DNA of 64,000 nucleotides from Spongiivirga citrea (GCF_010671565.1 NZ_JAABOQ010000005.1:186001-250000), one strand, 5' to 3'. Counted from the stretch's first letter, positions 1 to 9,189 are shown. Numbers and translations: made by a program. Notes: a model not told the origin generated them from the letters alone.

Positions 1-1016
1 TCCAAAGAATTTTTCTTCCGAAGAAGAGCGTTAAACCATGATAGTTCGTCTACCGTAAATACAACTTTAGTAGTCTTCTTTTTCATACCATACAATCCAT
101 TCACCGTAATAGGTCTATCGGTTTCAATACTAACATTCGGCGACTCATTTTCCAAAAACGGAGAAACACCAATCAACTTTTCATTATTTAAAACACTAAT
201 CTTTCCTGTATTAATGCTCTTAATGTTTTTATATTCAATCCTAGTAAAGCCAAAAATACCATAAGGAATAAACAACTCCTTTTCTTTGACCTTAATAAGT
301 CGTCGAGGAATGGACTTAATAATGCCGATAAGAAAGATGGCAGAATAGATACTGACTCCGGTTGCAATCCATGCAGCTAAAGGGCTCCATTTATTTAAAA
401 TTAAATGCAGTGCTACTGTTTCTATAGCAACAACAAATAGCAGTGCGGCAAACACGGTTATTGATCCACTTTTTTTGTGATAAGTGAATTCGTTTTTTAC
501 TGGCGTATGTTTTTTCCATTTAAAAAATGCATAATAAAAAACTGAGATTTCGTTGGCTAAGAAGCTTGCGATGCTTTTTGGAAGAATCTCTTCACAACTG
601 TCTTGAATGGCGTTTGCAATATCTGGTTGGTCAAGAATATTTTTTTTGTAGTTTTTTCTTGTAAGGTAGATGCGACTTCCAACATAAGACAACACTCCTA
701 TTTCCAAAACAGGAATTGCCCAAGTTTTAACTGTATTTATGAATGATTGATGTTCTAAGGGAATTAAGAAAGAAGCTAAAATTGTACTGGCTATAAAAAA
801 GGGTATAACGGTGGTAGTTGGAATCTTAGTTTTTCGAACTAGGAGCCAATAGATAAAGGGCATTGTGATTAAAAAATCGATGCTAATAGCTAATGCCAAG
901 TCGTTTGAAAGGTTTGTAAACCAAGCGGATCTTACAAGAATGACTAAGGACAATTGTAAGGCAATAGGAATGCCAACTGCGAAAATTCCTCTTTGAGTAG
1001 CAGTAATTTCTTTCAT
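1..1016 (-). CDS. Multi-pass membrane protein of unknown function (3' end beyond the window)
   Basis: The reading frame opens with ATG at 1016 and stays open to the window edge, giving at least 338 residues (MKEITATQRGIFAVGIPIAL at the N-terminus). I count about six to eight hydrophobic segments: four in the first 120 residues, then two more around residues 185-235. The C-terminal part is soluble and beta-rich, and it resembles a PH-like cytoplasmic domain that often follows membrane segments in Bacteroidota membrane proteins (inference). No catalytic motif is visible. The next gene is on the same strand 81 bp upstream, so the two may be co-transcribed. I do not recognise the family. The stop codon lies outside the window. 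Confidence 0.75.
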   Translation of the reverse strand, partial: MKEITATQRGIFAVGIPIALQLSLVILVRSAWFTNLSNDLALAISIDFLITMPFIYWLLVRKTKIPTTTVIPFFIASTILASFLIPLEHQSFINTVKTWAIPVLEIGVLSYVGSRIYLTRKNYKKNILDQPDIANAIQDSCEEILPKSIASFLANEISVFYYAFFKWKKHTPVKNEFTYHKKSGSITVFAALLFVVAIETVALHLILNKWSPLAAWIATGVSIYSAIFLIGIIKSIPRRLIKVKEKELFIPYGIFGFTRIEYKNIKSINTGKISVLNNEKLIGVSPFLENESPNVSIETDRPITVNGLYGMKKKTTKVVFTVDELSWFNALLRKKNSL

Positions 1017-1097
1017 AAGGCACGAATTTTATGCATCTTACTAGTGTCGATAAAATACATTTTGTTACATATTTTTCTAACGGATTTTTGATAGCTT

Positions 1098-1688
1098 TTA
1101 ATGGTAGTCTATAAATCCAATATCAGGATATTCTTGTATAACAAATTCCCTTTTCTCTTTGACTAGATCACAATTTATCCCTTTGGTTGAGCATTGTTCG
1201 AGATACATCTTTAATAATTCTAAATGTGCATCTACTAATTGGTTATTCATTAGCAAGGCTTTTTTAAACTCCAACGAAGCCAAATGGTAGTCTTTTGATT
1301 GCCTGAAGTTTATTCCAGTTGTTAAAAATTGGATGTATGTGTCTTGAACAATCAATTTGTTTTGATCAACTGGAGTATTTAGTTGTAATGGTTTTACCGT
1401 TAGTGAAGCCATAAAATGAATAAGGAAAACGGCGCTTGCACAGGTAAGCGTTATCGCAAGAACAGTAAGAGTCATTTTTTGCCTATCACTTCTTTTAACC
1501 TTTAGCCGTTCATTTCGAATGGCAGCAACATCAACAATAAGATTAGGTATTAACTTTTTATTGTCTTTGTAGGCGGGTTGAATACCAAGAAAAGTCCGCT
1601 CTTTTTTGAACAAACGTTTTTTACGAAGCAATTTTTTATTGTCTCGTAATTTCGTTGTCACACCTATGCCAAAGCCGCCGATCATCAT
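1098..1688 (-). CDS. Single-pass membrane protein with a TPR-like C-terminus, unknown function
   Basis: The protein has 196 residues. A basic N-terminal stretch (about residues 1-70, rich in K and R) precedes one strongly hydrophobic segment at about residues 72-95. A helical C-terminal region follows, with the pattern FRQSKDYHLASLEFKKALLM, which looks like one TPR-type helical pair. The predicted topology is a cytosolic basic N-terminus with the helical domain outside the membrane (inference). Two adjacent ATG codons, at 1688 and 1685, could both serve as start. The gene diverges from the sigma factor gene across a 136-bp gap. I recognise it only as the kind of small conserved hypothetical protein seen in Flavobacteriia. 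Confidence 0.65.
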   Translation of the reverse strand: MMIGGFGIGVTTKLRDNKKLLRKKRLFKKERTFLGIQPAYKDNKKLIPNLIVDVAAIRNERLKVKRSDRQKMTLTVLAITLTCASAVFLIHFMASLTVKPLQLNTPVDQNKLIVQDTYIQFLTTGINFRQSKDYHLASLEFKKALLMNNQLVDAHLELLKMYLEQCSTKGINCDLVKEKREFVIQEYPDIGFIDYH

Positions 1689-1824
1689 ATGCTAACTAAT
1701 ACTACTTATTGGTAGCTAGCGTGTGTGGTATGTTACAGTTAGCTTTATAGTGCGACACCTAATTGTTTCTTATTTTAATTTTTTTTTAATCAAAGTGTGA
1801 TTTTTTTAAAATTGATGCGAATAA

Positions 1825-2352
1825 TTGAGTGTAACCAAAATAGAAGTTGAGTTGAATAAGCAGAAAGAATTTATTGATATTGTTAAAAAGCACAAAGGCA
1901 TATTATATAAAGTGATCACGATGTATTGTGCCGATTATAATGATAGAAAGGATTTAGAGCAGGATATTCTAATTCAAATTTGGAAGTCATTAGATACCTA
2001 TGACGATAATTATGCATTGACAACTTGGTTGTACAGAATTTCAATGAATGTTGCTATTTCAAATCATCGTAAGACATTCAAAAAGAAAAGCAATACAACA
2101 AGAATAAACGGCGATTTGCTTGAGTTTACTTCAAATTCAGACGTAAACGAAAGAAGCTATCAGCAAGACGTACTTTATCGATTATTAAATGAGCTTAATA
2201 AGTTCGACAAAGCCTTGATGTTTCTTTACTTAGAAGATAAGGATTACGAAGTTATAGCTGATGTTTTGGGAATTACAAAGACCAATGTAGCGACGAAAAT
2301 AAGTCGAATTAAAAACAAGTGGAAGCAACAACTTTCACAACAAAAACAATAG
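1825..2352 (+). CDS. ECF-type RNA polymerase sigma-70 factor
   Basis: This 175-residue protein has the two expected regions of an extracytoplasmic-function sigma factor. Region 2 (about residues 22-90) includes the core-binding and -10 recognition stretch with DRKDLEQDILIQIWKSL and TWLYRISMNVAI. Region 4 (about residues 115-170) has the helix-turn-helix DYEVIADVLGITKTNVATKI. The start is unusual. A TAA stop lies in frame directly before the TTG at 1825, and the next in-frame ATG would remove part of region 2, so TTG is the only sensible start. The membrane protein at 2357 follows after 4 bp and is probably its operon partner. No classical anti-sigma motif (HxxxCxxC zinc type) is seen nearby. 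Confidence 0.9.
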   Translation: MSVTKIEVELNKQKEFIDIVKKHKGILYKVITMYCADYNDRKDLEQDILIQIWKSLDTYDDNYALTTWLYRISMNVAISNHRKTFKKKSNTTRINGDLLEFTSNSDVNERSYQQDVLYRLLNELNKFDKALMFLYLEDKDYEVIADVLGITKTNVATKISRIKNKWKQQLSQQKQ

Positions 2353-2356
2353 TATT

Positions 2357-2965
2357 ATGAATATAGATGAAATAAAGAGTATTTGGAAAAAGGATATGGA
2401 AATCCTTGAGAAAAGAGTGAAGTTGAACGAAGAGAAAATTAAAACTCTAGAGTTTAATAAGGCAAAAACTGGTTTTGATGAGCTTTTAAAAATTTCAATT
2501 GCAGGTAAAAATATGGCTATCATGTATGCAATTATTTCATTAATAATGATATTTTTAGTAACAGATTCTTTGCCGTATATGTTGATGCTACTTGTCGCTT
2601 CCGGAGCAATGGTATTTTCGTATTTTCAACATCGCGTCTTAAAAAAAGTTGATTATGGGAAATTGAGTCTAATAGATTTACAAAAAGAAATAATCAAATT
2701 TAGAATGCATACTGCTAGAACAGGAATTTACGATTTATCGATTGTTGTAATTTGGCTTGTAGCCACCGGACTAGCGTTCGTAAAGTTTCTTATCGGTTTT
2801 GATGTCTTTCATTTACAAGAAAATACGACACAGCCATTTATTATATTCGGAATTGTTTTGCTAGTGCTTATAATTTTCACAAAAATGATTTATGGGTATT
2901 ACGATAAACGTCTTAAGAAATATGAAGATGATTTAGGTTTGATTAAGAATTTTGAAGGAGCTTAG
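2357..2965 (+). CDS. Four-helix membrane protein in the sigma-factor operon, possible anti-sigma factor
   Basis: The protein has 202 residues. The soluble N-terminus (about 1-50) is charged and likely coiled coil (KDMEILEKRVKLNEEKIKTL). Two adjacent hydrophobic segments lie near residues 55-95 and another two near 125-185. It starts 4 bp after the ECF sigma gene, which is the usual place for a membrane-bound anti-sigma factor or sensor. A cytosolic helical N-terminus ahead of membrane helices suits sigma-factor sequestration, but this is inferred from context. I see no RsiW or FecR similarity. It could equally be an unrelated membrane protein made together with the sigma factor. Confidence 0.7.
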   Translation: MNIDEIKSIWKKDMEILEKRVKLNEEKIKTLEFNKAKTGFDELLKISIAGKNMAIMYAIISLIMIFLVTDSLPYMLMLLVASGAMVFSYFQHRVLKKVDYGKLSLIDLQKEIIKFRMHTARTGIYDLSIVVIWLVATGLAFVKFLIGFDVFHLQENTTQPFIIFGIVLLVLIIFTKMIYGYYDKRLKKYEDDLGLIKNFEGA

Positions 2966-3076
2966 ATTTTCTGTGGTTTTCAGGTATGCAGTATGTCTTT
3001 TTTAGAAATTATATTTCCTTGATTAATATCAGTCAATATTTGCCGGTTTCATGCTTATATTACTCATAAAAAGTTG

Positions 3077-3084
3077 TATATTTG
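3077..3084 (+). promoter_or_regulatory. Promoter -7 element for rimP-nusA-infB
   Basis: TATATTTG matches the Bacteroidota -7 consensus TAnnTTTG exactly. It sits 61 bp before the rimP ATG and just upstream of the leader hairpin. No TTG is found at the usual -33 distance, so the upstream half is weak. Transcription would start near 3090, which rules out the longer rimP reading frame that begins inside this motif. Confidence 0.6.
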
Positions 3085-3110
3085 CACCGCTGTAAGAGAA
3101 AAACGAATAC

Positions 3111-3136
3111 GAGGGGACCTAAAGTCCCCTCTTTTT
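3111..3136 (+). terminator. Attenuator-like hairpin with T-run in the rimP leader
   Basis: GAGGGGAC, a 5-nt loop (CTAAA) and GTCCCCTC form a perfect 8-bp, GC-rich stem followed at once by TTTTT. This is the form of an intrinsic terminator, yet it lies between the promoter at 3077 and the rimP start at 3145. It is therefore more likely a conditional attenuator of the rimP-nusA-infB operon than an ordinary terminator. The position would fit feedback by NusA, which acts on its own leader in enterobacteria; this is inference here. Confidence 0.65.
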
Positions 3137-3144
3137 ATAAAATT

Positions 3145-3606
3145 ATGTTCGAGAAAGAGGTCAGACAATTACTACAAGATGCGCTAGATAAGCAGCCTAA
3201 GTTGTTTTTAATCGACTGCACAATTAGTAGTGATAACAAGATATTTGTCGTTATAGATGGTGATCGTGGAGTGACCTTACAAGATTGTATGAATGTAAGT
3301 CGAGGCATAGAACATAACTTGGATAGAGAGGAAATTGATTTTGGACTAGAAGTAACTAGTGCAGGTGCAACGACTCCCTTGAAAATACCAAGGCAGTACA
3401 AAAAAAATGTCGGTCGAAAATTAAATGTAAAGTTGGCTGACGATGAGGTCGAAGGTGAATTAGTATCTGCCGACGACCAGAAAATAGAACTTAAATGGAA
3501 AACCAGAGAGCCTAAACCAATTGGTAAAGGCAAGGTAACCGTTCAAAAACAACAGGAAATCCTGTATACAGATATTGTTGAAGCAAAAGTGATGATAACA
3601 TTTTAA
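3145..3606 (+). CDS. rimP: Ribosome maturation factor RimP
   Basis: RimP helps the small ribosomal subunit to mature. The 153-residue protein has the usual two-domain layout. The N-terminal alpha/beta domain contains the family pattern GVTLQDCMNVSRGIEHNLDRE and the motif LEVTSAGATTPLK, a variant of the conserved LEVSSPG. An Sm-like beta barrel (about residues 85-153) follows. I chose ATG 3145 because the longer frame starts inside the -7 promoter element and would translate the leader hairpin, and because this start gives the normal family length. The gene is followed by nusA 12 bp later, the order found across bacteria. Confidence 0.93.
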   Translation: MFEKEVRQLLQDALDKQPKLFLIDCTISSDNKIFVVIDGDRGVTLQDCMNVSRGIEHNLDREEIDFGLEVTSAGATTPLKIPRQYKKNVGRKLNVKLADDEVEGELVSADDQKIELKWKTREPKPIGKGKVTVQKQQEILYTDIVEAKVMITF

Positions 3607-3618
3607 TTAAACGTTGAC

Positions 3619-4851
3619 ATGGAAAATATTGCATTGATCGAATCATTTTCAGAGTTTAAAGACGATAAACTCATAGATCGTGTAACGCTAATGGCGATTT
3701 TAGAGGAGGTTTTTAGAAATGCACTTAAAAAGCGATTTGGTAGTGATGAAAATTTCGATATCATTATCAACCCAGATAAAGGTGATTTAGAGATATGGCG
3801 AAACCGTATTGTGGTAGCCGATGGTGAGGTGGAAGATGAGAACGAAGAAATCACATTAACGGAAGCACAAAAAATCGAACCTGATTTTGAGATAGGTGAA
3901 GATGTATCGGAAGAAGTGAAACTTATCGACTTAGGTCGTCGCTCTATTTTGGCATTACGTCAAAATTTGATCGCAAAAATTCACGAGCATGATAATACCA
4001 ATATATATAAGCAGTTTAAGGATCTTATTGGTGAGATTTATACTGCCGAGGTACACCATATTCGTCACCGTGCGGTCATTTTATTAGATGATGAGGGTAA
4101 CGAAATCATATTACCTAAGGACAAACAAATACCTTCTGACTTCTTTAGAAAAGGAGAAAACGTAAGAGGTATTATCGAGAATGTAGACCTTAAAGGAAAC
4201 AAGCCAAGCATTATCATGTCGCGTACGGCACCAGAATTCTTGGAAAAATTGTTCGAACAAGAAATTCCTGAAGTCTTTGACGGCTTAATCAACGTAAAGA
4301 AAGTAGTACGTGTTCCTGGTGAAAAAGCGAAGGTAGCCGTAGATTCTTACGATGATCGTATCGATCCAGTTGGAGCTTGTGTTGGTATGAAGGGATCTCG
4401 TATTCACGGAATTGTTCGTGAATTAGGAAATGAGAATATTGATGTAATTAATTATACTGATAATACACAGTTATTTATCACAAGGGCATTGAGTCCTGCG
4501 CGTATCACATCACTTAAAATTGATGATGAGCGCAAGCACGTAGAGGTGTTCTTAAAACCAGAAGAGGTTTCTAAAGCGATTGGTAAAGGCGGATTCAATA
4601 TCCGACTTGCAGGTCAGCTTACAGGATATGAAATTGATGTTTTCCGTGAAGGTGTTGAAGAAGATGTAGAATTAACTGAATTTGCTGATGAAATCGATGC
4701 TTGGGTAATCGAAGAATTTAGCAAGGCAGGACTTGATACTGCTAAGAGTGTGTTAGAGCAAGATGTTGATGATCTTGTTAAGCGTACAGACCTTGAAGAG
4801 GAGACAATTAATGAGGTAAGACGAATTCTTAAAGAAGAATTTGAACAATAA
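3619..4851 (+). CDS. nusA: Transcription termination/antitermination factor NusA
   Basis: NusA binds RNA polymerase and nascent RNA and modulates pausing, termination and antitermination. The 410-residue protein shows the N-terminal RNAP-binding domain (about 1-135), an S1 domain (about 136-200, with YTAEVHHIRHRAVILL), KH1 (about 235-300, with PVGACVGMKGSRIHGIVREL) and KH2 (about 305-370, with EVSKAIGKGGFNIRLAGQLT). The GxxG loops of both KH domains are present. A short C-terminal helical tail follows; the long acidic repeats of the E. coli protein are absent, as is usual for Bacteroidota. It is flanked by rimP and infB. Confidence 0.97.
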   Translation: MENIALIESFSEFKDDKLIDRVTLMAILEEVFRNALKKRFGSDENFDIIINPDKGDLEIWRNRIVVADGEVEDENEEITLTEAQKIEPDFEIGEDVSEEVKLIDLGRRSILALRQNLIAKIHEHDNTNIYKQFKDLIGEIYTAEVHHIRHRAVILLDDEGNEIILPKDKQIPSDFFRKGENVRGIIENVDLKGNKPSIIMSRTAPEFLEKLFEQEIPEVFDGLINVKKVVRVPGEKAKVAVDSYDDRIDPVGACVGMKGSRIHGIVRELGNENIDVINYTDNTQLFITRALSPARITSLKIDDERKHVEVFLKPEEVSKAIGKGGFNIRLAGQLTGYEIDVFREGVEEDVELTEFADEIDAWVIEEFSKAGLDTAKSVLEQDVDDLVKRTDLEEETINEVRRILKEEFEQ

Positions 4852-4938
4852 TTAGCTTAAAAGCGCAGCAATTGTATTTTTGTTGTAATTTGAAAACGGC
4901 AAGAGCTTTTTTCACAGCGTAAATTTTTTAAACAAAGT

Positions 4939-7698
4939 ATGGCTGAAAACAAAGTAATGAGACTTAACAAAGTACTCCGCGAACTAAACATTTCGTTAGA
5001 TCGTGCGGTAGAGCATCTTCAATCAAAAGGACATGAGATTGAAGCGCGCCCGACTGCAAAGATTTCTAGTGAGGTGTACGAGGTGCTTTTAGATGAGTTT
5101 CAGGTTGACAGAAAGAAGAAGGTAGCATCCAAAGAAGTTGGCGAAGAAAAGCGCAAAGAGAAGGAAGCACTACGTCTTCAAATGGAGCAGGAGCTTGAGG
5201 AAAAACGAATTGCTAGAGAAAAGAGAGAAGTTGTTAGAGCCAAAGCTAATTTAGAAGGCCCTAAGACAGTTGGTAAAATCGATCTTGACAGTGAGAAAAA
5301 AGAGGAGGAAGTAGCTCCTGTAAAAGAAGAGCCGAAGGTTGAAGAAAAAGCAAAGCCAAAAGCCAAAGAAGAGGTTAAGGCAGCGCCTAAAAAAGAACCA
5401 GTTGCAAAGAAAGAGCCTGTAGCTAAAAAGGAAGAGAAACCTGCTGTATCTAAAGAAGCTCCAGAAGAAGAAGTGAAAAGCGAAGAGGCTGCTGAAGAGC
5501 CAAAAGAAGAAACACTTACTACACAATATAAAAAGCTTTCCGGTCCTAAAATGGTCGGCAAGAAAATTGACCTTTCTAAATTCGAAAAACCGAAAAAGAA
5601 GAAAGAAGAAGCGAAAGCTAGTGATACAGCCGATCGCAAAAAGAAAAGAAAACGTATTAGCAAAGAAACACCTGGTGGTGGTAACAACCAACAAGGAGGT
5701 GGTCAAAGACGTTTTGATAATAGAGGTGGCGCCGGAGGACGAAACCAAAAAGGTGGAGGTCGACGTAATGCTCCAGTAGCAAAAGTAGAGCCTACAGAAG
5801 AAGAAGTACAAAAACAAGTACGCGAAACTCTTGAAAAGCTTCAAGGGAAATCCTCTAAAGGAAAGGGTGCTAAATACCGTCGTGAGAAACGAGATATTCA
5901 CCGTCAAAAAACGGCTGATGAACTTGCAGCACAAGAAGCGGAAAGCAAAATCCTAAAAGTAACCGAGTTTGTTACGGCAGGTGAAGTTGCAACCATGATG
6001 GATGTTGGTATTACCGAAATTATTTCGGCTTGTATGAGCTTAGGAATGATGGTAACTCAAAACCAACGTTTGGATGCTGAGACTTTAAGTATTGTTGCTG
6101 AAGAATTCGGTTATGAAGTCGAGTTTGTAACCGCCGATATTGAAGAGCAAGTTCAGGTTATAGAAGATAAAGAAGAAGATCTTGTAGCACGTGCACCAAT
6201 CGTTACGGTGATGGGTCACGTAGATCATGGTAAAACATCGCTACTAGATTATATTCGAGAAGAAAATGTAATTGCCGGTGAATCTGGTGGTATCACACAG
6301 CATATTGGTGCTTATGGGGTGCAGCTAGAAGGCGGGCAAAAAATAGCATTCTTAGATACTCCGGGTCACGAAGCCTTTACGGCAATGCGTGCTCGTGGTG
6401 CACAGGTAACCGATTTAGCAATTATTGTAATTGCGGCGGATGATGATATCATGCCTCAAACAAAAGAGGCGATTAGTCACGCACAAGCAGCATCAGTACC
6501 TATTGTATTTGCAATAAATAAGGTTGATAAGCCGACTGCAAATCCAGAGAAAATCAAGGAGAAACTTGCAGGTATGAACCTGTTGGTGGAAGATTGGGGT
6601 GGTAAAATTCAATCTCATGATATTTCTGCAAAAACAGGTCTAGGAGTTAAGGAATTATTAGAAAAAGTATTGCTTGAAGCTGAATTATTAGAGCTAAAGG
6701 CAAACCCAGATAGACTAGCAAACGGGACAATTGTCGAGGCTTTCCTTGATAAGGGTCGTGGTTATGTAGCTACTATTATGGTACAGGCAGGTACACTTCG
6801 CGTAGGTGATTACGTATTAGCTGGTAAGCATAGTGGTAAGGTAAAAGCAATGCATGACGAACGTGGTCAAGAAGTGGAAGAAGCAGGACCATCAACACCA
6901 GTATCTATATTAGGTTTAGATGGTGCGCCGCAAGCTGGTGATAAGTTTAATGTATTTGAGGATGAGCGTGAGGCGAAGCAAATTGCGGCCAAGCGTACTC
7001 AATTACAACGTGAGCAGTCAGTACGTACGCAACGTCATATTACACTTGACGAAATCGGACGTCGTATTGCATTAGGTGACTTTAAAGAATTGAACATTAT
7101 CCTTAAAGGTGATGTGGATGGTTCGGTAGAAGCCTTAGTCGATTCATTCCAGAAACTATCAACTGAAGAAATTCAGGTAAATATTATCCATAAAGGGGTT
7201 GGTGCGATTACTGAAAGTGATGTATTATTAGCTTCGGCTTCTGATGCCATCGTAATCGGATTTAACGTACGACCAATGGGTAATGCCAGACAGTTAGCTG
7301 ATAAGGAAGAAATCGATATCAGAAATTACTCGATTATCTACGATGCAATTAACGACCTGAAAGATGCAATGGAAGGTATGTTGTCACCGGAGATGAAAGA
7401 GGAGATTACAGGTAATGCTGAAATCCGCGAGACTTTCAAAATATCTAAAATCGGAACAATCGCTGGTTGTATGGTAACTGACGGTAAGATCTTCAGAAAT
7501 TCAAGTATTCGTTTAATTCGCGAAGGTGTAGTTATTTACACAGGTGAATTAACATCGCTTAAGCGTTTTAAAGATGACGTCAAAGAAGTTTCAAAAGGAT
7601 ACGATTGTGGACTTCAAATTAAAGGCTACAACGATATTAAAGAAGGTGATGTAGTAGAAGCTTACCAAGAAGTAGCTGTGAAGAAGAAACTGAAATAA
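4939..7698 (+). CDS. infB: Translation initiation factor IF-2
   Basis: IF-2 is the GTPase that places initiator tRNA on the 30S subunit and promotes subunit joining. In this 919-residue protein the first 60 residues form an IF2_N domain. Residues of about 65-245 are a K/E/A-rich low-complexity region that contains the short motif GPKxVGK-IDL twice (near 106 and 204). A glycine/arginine-rich RGG-like stretch lies near 246-280. A second IF2_N-like domain precedes the G domain, which has G1 GHVDHGKTS (about 425), G2 [11 protein letters not shown]3 DTPGHEAF, G4 NKVDK and G5 SAKTG. Domains II to IV follow. The unbiased part closely matches bacterial IF-2. A strong terminator follows at 7721. Confidence 0.97.
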   Translation: MAENKVMRLNKVLRELNISLDRAVEHLQSKGHEIEARPTAKISSEVYEVLLDEFQVDRKKKVASKEVGEEKRKEKEALRLQMEQELEEKRIAREKREVVRAKANLEGPKTVGKIDLDSEKKEEEVAPVKEEPKVEEKAKPKAKEEVKAAPKKEPVAKKEPVAKKEEKPAVSKEAPEEEVKSEEAAEEPKEETLTTQYKKLSGPKMVGKKIDLSKFEKPKKKKEEAKASDTADRKKKRKRISKETPGGGNNQQGGGQRRFDNRGGAGGRNQKGGGRRNAPVAKVEPTEEEVQKQVRETLEKLQGKSSKGKGAKYRREKRDIHRQKTADELAAQEAESKILKVTEFVTAGEVATMMDVGITEIISACMSLGMMVTQNQRLDAETLSIVAEEFGYEVEFVTADIEEQVQVIEDKEEDLVARAPIVTVMGHVDHGKTSLLDYIREENVIAGESGGITQHIGAYGVQLEGGQKIAFLDTPGHEAFTAMRARGAQVTDLAIIVIAADDDIMPQTKEAISHAQAASVPIVFAINKVDKPTANPEKIKEKLAGMNLLVEDWGGKIQSHDISAKTGLGVKELLEKVLLEAELLELKANPDRLANGTIVEAFLDKGRGYVATIMVQAGTLRVGDYVLAGKHSGKVKAMHDERGQEVEEAGPSTPVSILGLDGAPQAGDKFNVFEDEREAKQIAAKRTQLQREQSVRTQRHITLDEIGRRIALGDFKELNIILKGDVDGSVEALVDSFQKLSTEEIQVNIIHKGVGAITESDVLLASASDAIVIGFNVRPMGNARQLADKEEIDIRNYSIIYDAINDLKDAMEGMLSPEMKEEITGNAEIRETFKISKIGTIAGCMVTDGKIFRNSSIRLIREGVVIYTGELTSLKRFKDDVKEVSKGYDCGLQIKGYNDIKEGDVVEAYQEVAVKKKLK

Positions 7699-7720
7699 TA
7701 GTTTATTCAATATAAGAATG

Positions 7721-7749
7721 AAAGCCTTGGAGAAATCCAAGGCTTTTTT
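7721..7749 (+). terminator. Intrinsic terminator of rimP-nusA-infB
   Basis: AAAGCCTTGGA, loop GAAA and TCCAAGGCTTT form an 11-bp stem ending in a run of six T. It begins 22 bp after the infB stop. Confidence 0.9.
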
Positions 7750-7771
7750 GTCTTATATATAGATTTTCTAA

Positions 7772-7807
7772 CTCCCTTCCCTCGAGGGAAGGGTTGGGGA
7801 TGGGTGT
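7772..7807 (+). repeat. REP-like palindromic repeat, single copy (family also at 31046 and 54099-54222)
   Basis: The unit begins with a perfect 20-bp palindrome (CCCTTCCCTCGAGGGAAGGG) followed by the tail TTGGGGATGGGTGT. The tail is identical in the copy at 54099, which differs by one base at the palindrome centre. The copies at 31046 and 54188 have other stem sequences that remain palindromic, with related tails. This pattern, conserved structure with changing sequence, is typical of REP elements. Confidence 0.75.
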
Positions 7808-8031
7808 AAAGCCCAAACTAAATTTTGCGGTTCTAACCAGCCAATCATTCCCATATCCCGCTACCCACATTTCACGGTTTCTGGGGATGAGATCATTACC
7901 ACGAGCGTCATACATTTGTGTAACAATAGATAACAAAGAATAAATTTGATAATCTTAATCAATTTATGTTCTTTTAGATCTCTATTTAGTTTCAAACAAA
8001 ACAGCACAAAGGTGCAACTAAAAACCAACGC
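7808..8031. other. Gap between infB and the next gene, nothing certain
   Basis: Apart from the terminator and REP-like unit just before it, this stretch shows no tRNA, strong promoter or convincing gene. A 77-codon frame on the minus strand (7703-7936) runs through the terminator and the repeat. Its N-terminal half reads like protein (PRNREMWVAGYGNDWLVRTA), so a gene remnant is possible, but I cannot identify it. Confidence 0.4.
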
Positions 8032-9189
8032 ATGAGGCAAGCTCTAAGTTTTGACAAAACCTTAATGTCTTCTTTAAACACTAAGGTAACCGTATCTAAA
8101 TGGTACGATGCGAAAGACAGGTATGACGAAAACAAGTACAAAGAGGCAATTTTAGAACTCTTTGATTATGTCAACCTCGATATTCGAAAAAAATATGCAA
8201 ACGATAATGAAACTTATTTTAAGGTGCCACATGGTAGTGTGGTCGTTGAGGTAGAATTTACTGACTCTCATTTCAAAGTAAAAGCACCCTTTTTAAAAGT
8301 AGGTACAGATAAACGTGTTCCATTATTTAGGAAGGTGACCGAGGTGAATTTTGCGCCTTTAAATTTGGCACAAATAAAGTTAGAAGATGAGCAACTCAAC
8401 TTTCATTACAGCTGTCCTTGGCATTTGTGCGAGCCTTATAAAATTTATTATGTGCTTCAGGAAATTTGCCATAATGCAGATAATTTTGATGATGAGTTCA
8501 TTAGTTTATTTGATGTAAGTCCGCTTCATGAACCTCAAATAACAAATTATGATGCTGCAACTTTAGATACTGCTTGGACTAAGTATAATGATATTATCAA
8601 AGAAGCGGAATCGTATATGCAGTATTTCGATCAAAACAGAATGGAATATTTCAATTGGGATATTCTAAATATCACCTTTAAAAAAATTGAATATTTGATC
8701 ATGCCAAATGGCAAGTTGCGTACTGACCTTGAAAAGCAGATTGGTGATTTGTATAGCAAAGATCATATGCAAGACCGAATTCAGCGTGGGAAATCCTTTT
8801 TAGCTAGGTTGAAAGCAAAATCTAAAGAAGAATACTTAGAAGATATTTATGAGGCAGAGTCTTTTATTTCTATTAAATCAAGGTTAGAACATGATGCCTT
8901 AAAACAAAATTGGAAGCGCCCTTACGAAAGTGCAGCTAAGGAAATTCAGGATAAGCAATACACAGGTGCAGTGCTTACATTGTTGGTTGGTTTTTACGAT
9001 ATGTATTACTATAACAATGTACCCGATGATATTAACGATAAGGTTGTTGCTGTTTTAGGTAATGCAAGCGGACAAGATTGGCATGTCGCAGCTACGACAT
9101 TGTACAACGGGATGACTGCTATTTTAGAAAACAGACCAGTAAGAGGGTCATCGGGTAAAAAAGGATTTTTCTCTAAACTATTTGGTTAA
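8032..9189 (+). CDS. Protein of unknown function paired with a trypsin-like protease
   Basis: The 385-residue protein is soluble, with no signal peptide or membrane segment. The first half is mixed alpha/beta (about 1-165) and contains the unusual patch HYSCPWHLCEPYKIYYVLQE, where two cysteines and two histidines could bind metal (inference). The middle (about 180-280) is helical and charged. The C-terminus (about 290-370) is helical and ends in a glycine/serine/lysine-rich tail. The protease gene follows 17 bp later on the same strand, so the two are probably one transcript and may work together. The N-terminal fold could be of the YbjN or secretion-chaperone type, but I do not recognise the family with confidence. 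Confidence 0.7.
   Translation: MRQALSFDKTLMSSLNTKVTVSKWYDAKDRYDENKYKEAILELFDYVNLDIRKKYANDNETYFKVPHGSVVVEVEFTDSHFKVKAPFLKVGTDKRVPLFRKVTEVNFAPLNLAQIKLEDEQLNFHYSCPWHLCEPYKIYYVLQEICHNADNFDDEFISLFDVSPLHEPQITNYDAATLDTAWTKYNDIIKEAESYMQYFDQNRMEYFNWDILNITFKKIEYLIMPNGKLRTDLEKQIGDLYSKDHMQDRIQRGKSFLARLKAKSKEEYLEDIYEAESFISIKSRLEHDALKQNWKRPYESAAKEIQDKQYTGAVLTLLVGFYDMYYYNNVPDDINDKVVAVLGNASGQDWHVAATTLYNGMTAILENRPVRGSSGKKGFFSKLFG

Noticed and set aside
5178-5687. Second minus-strand frame (169 codons) opposite infB
   Set aside because: Same cause as the frame above: a serine/phenylalanine-rich shadow of the low-complexity region.
5251-5934. Long minus-strand frame (227 codons) opposite infB
   Set aside because: It lies opposite the K/E-rich low-complexity part of infB; its phenylalanine- and serine-rich product is what antisense reading of AAA/GAA codons gives.
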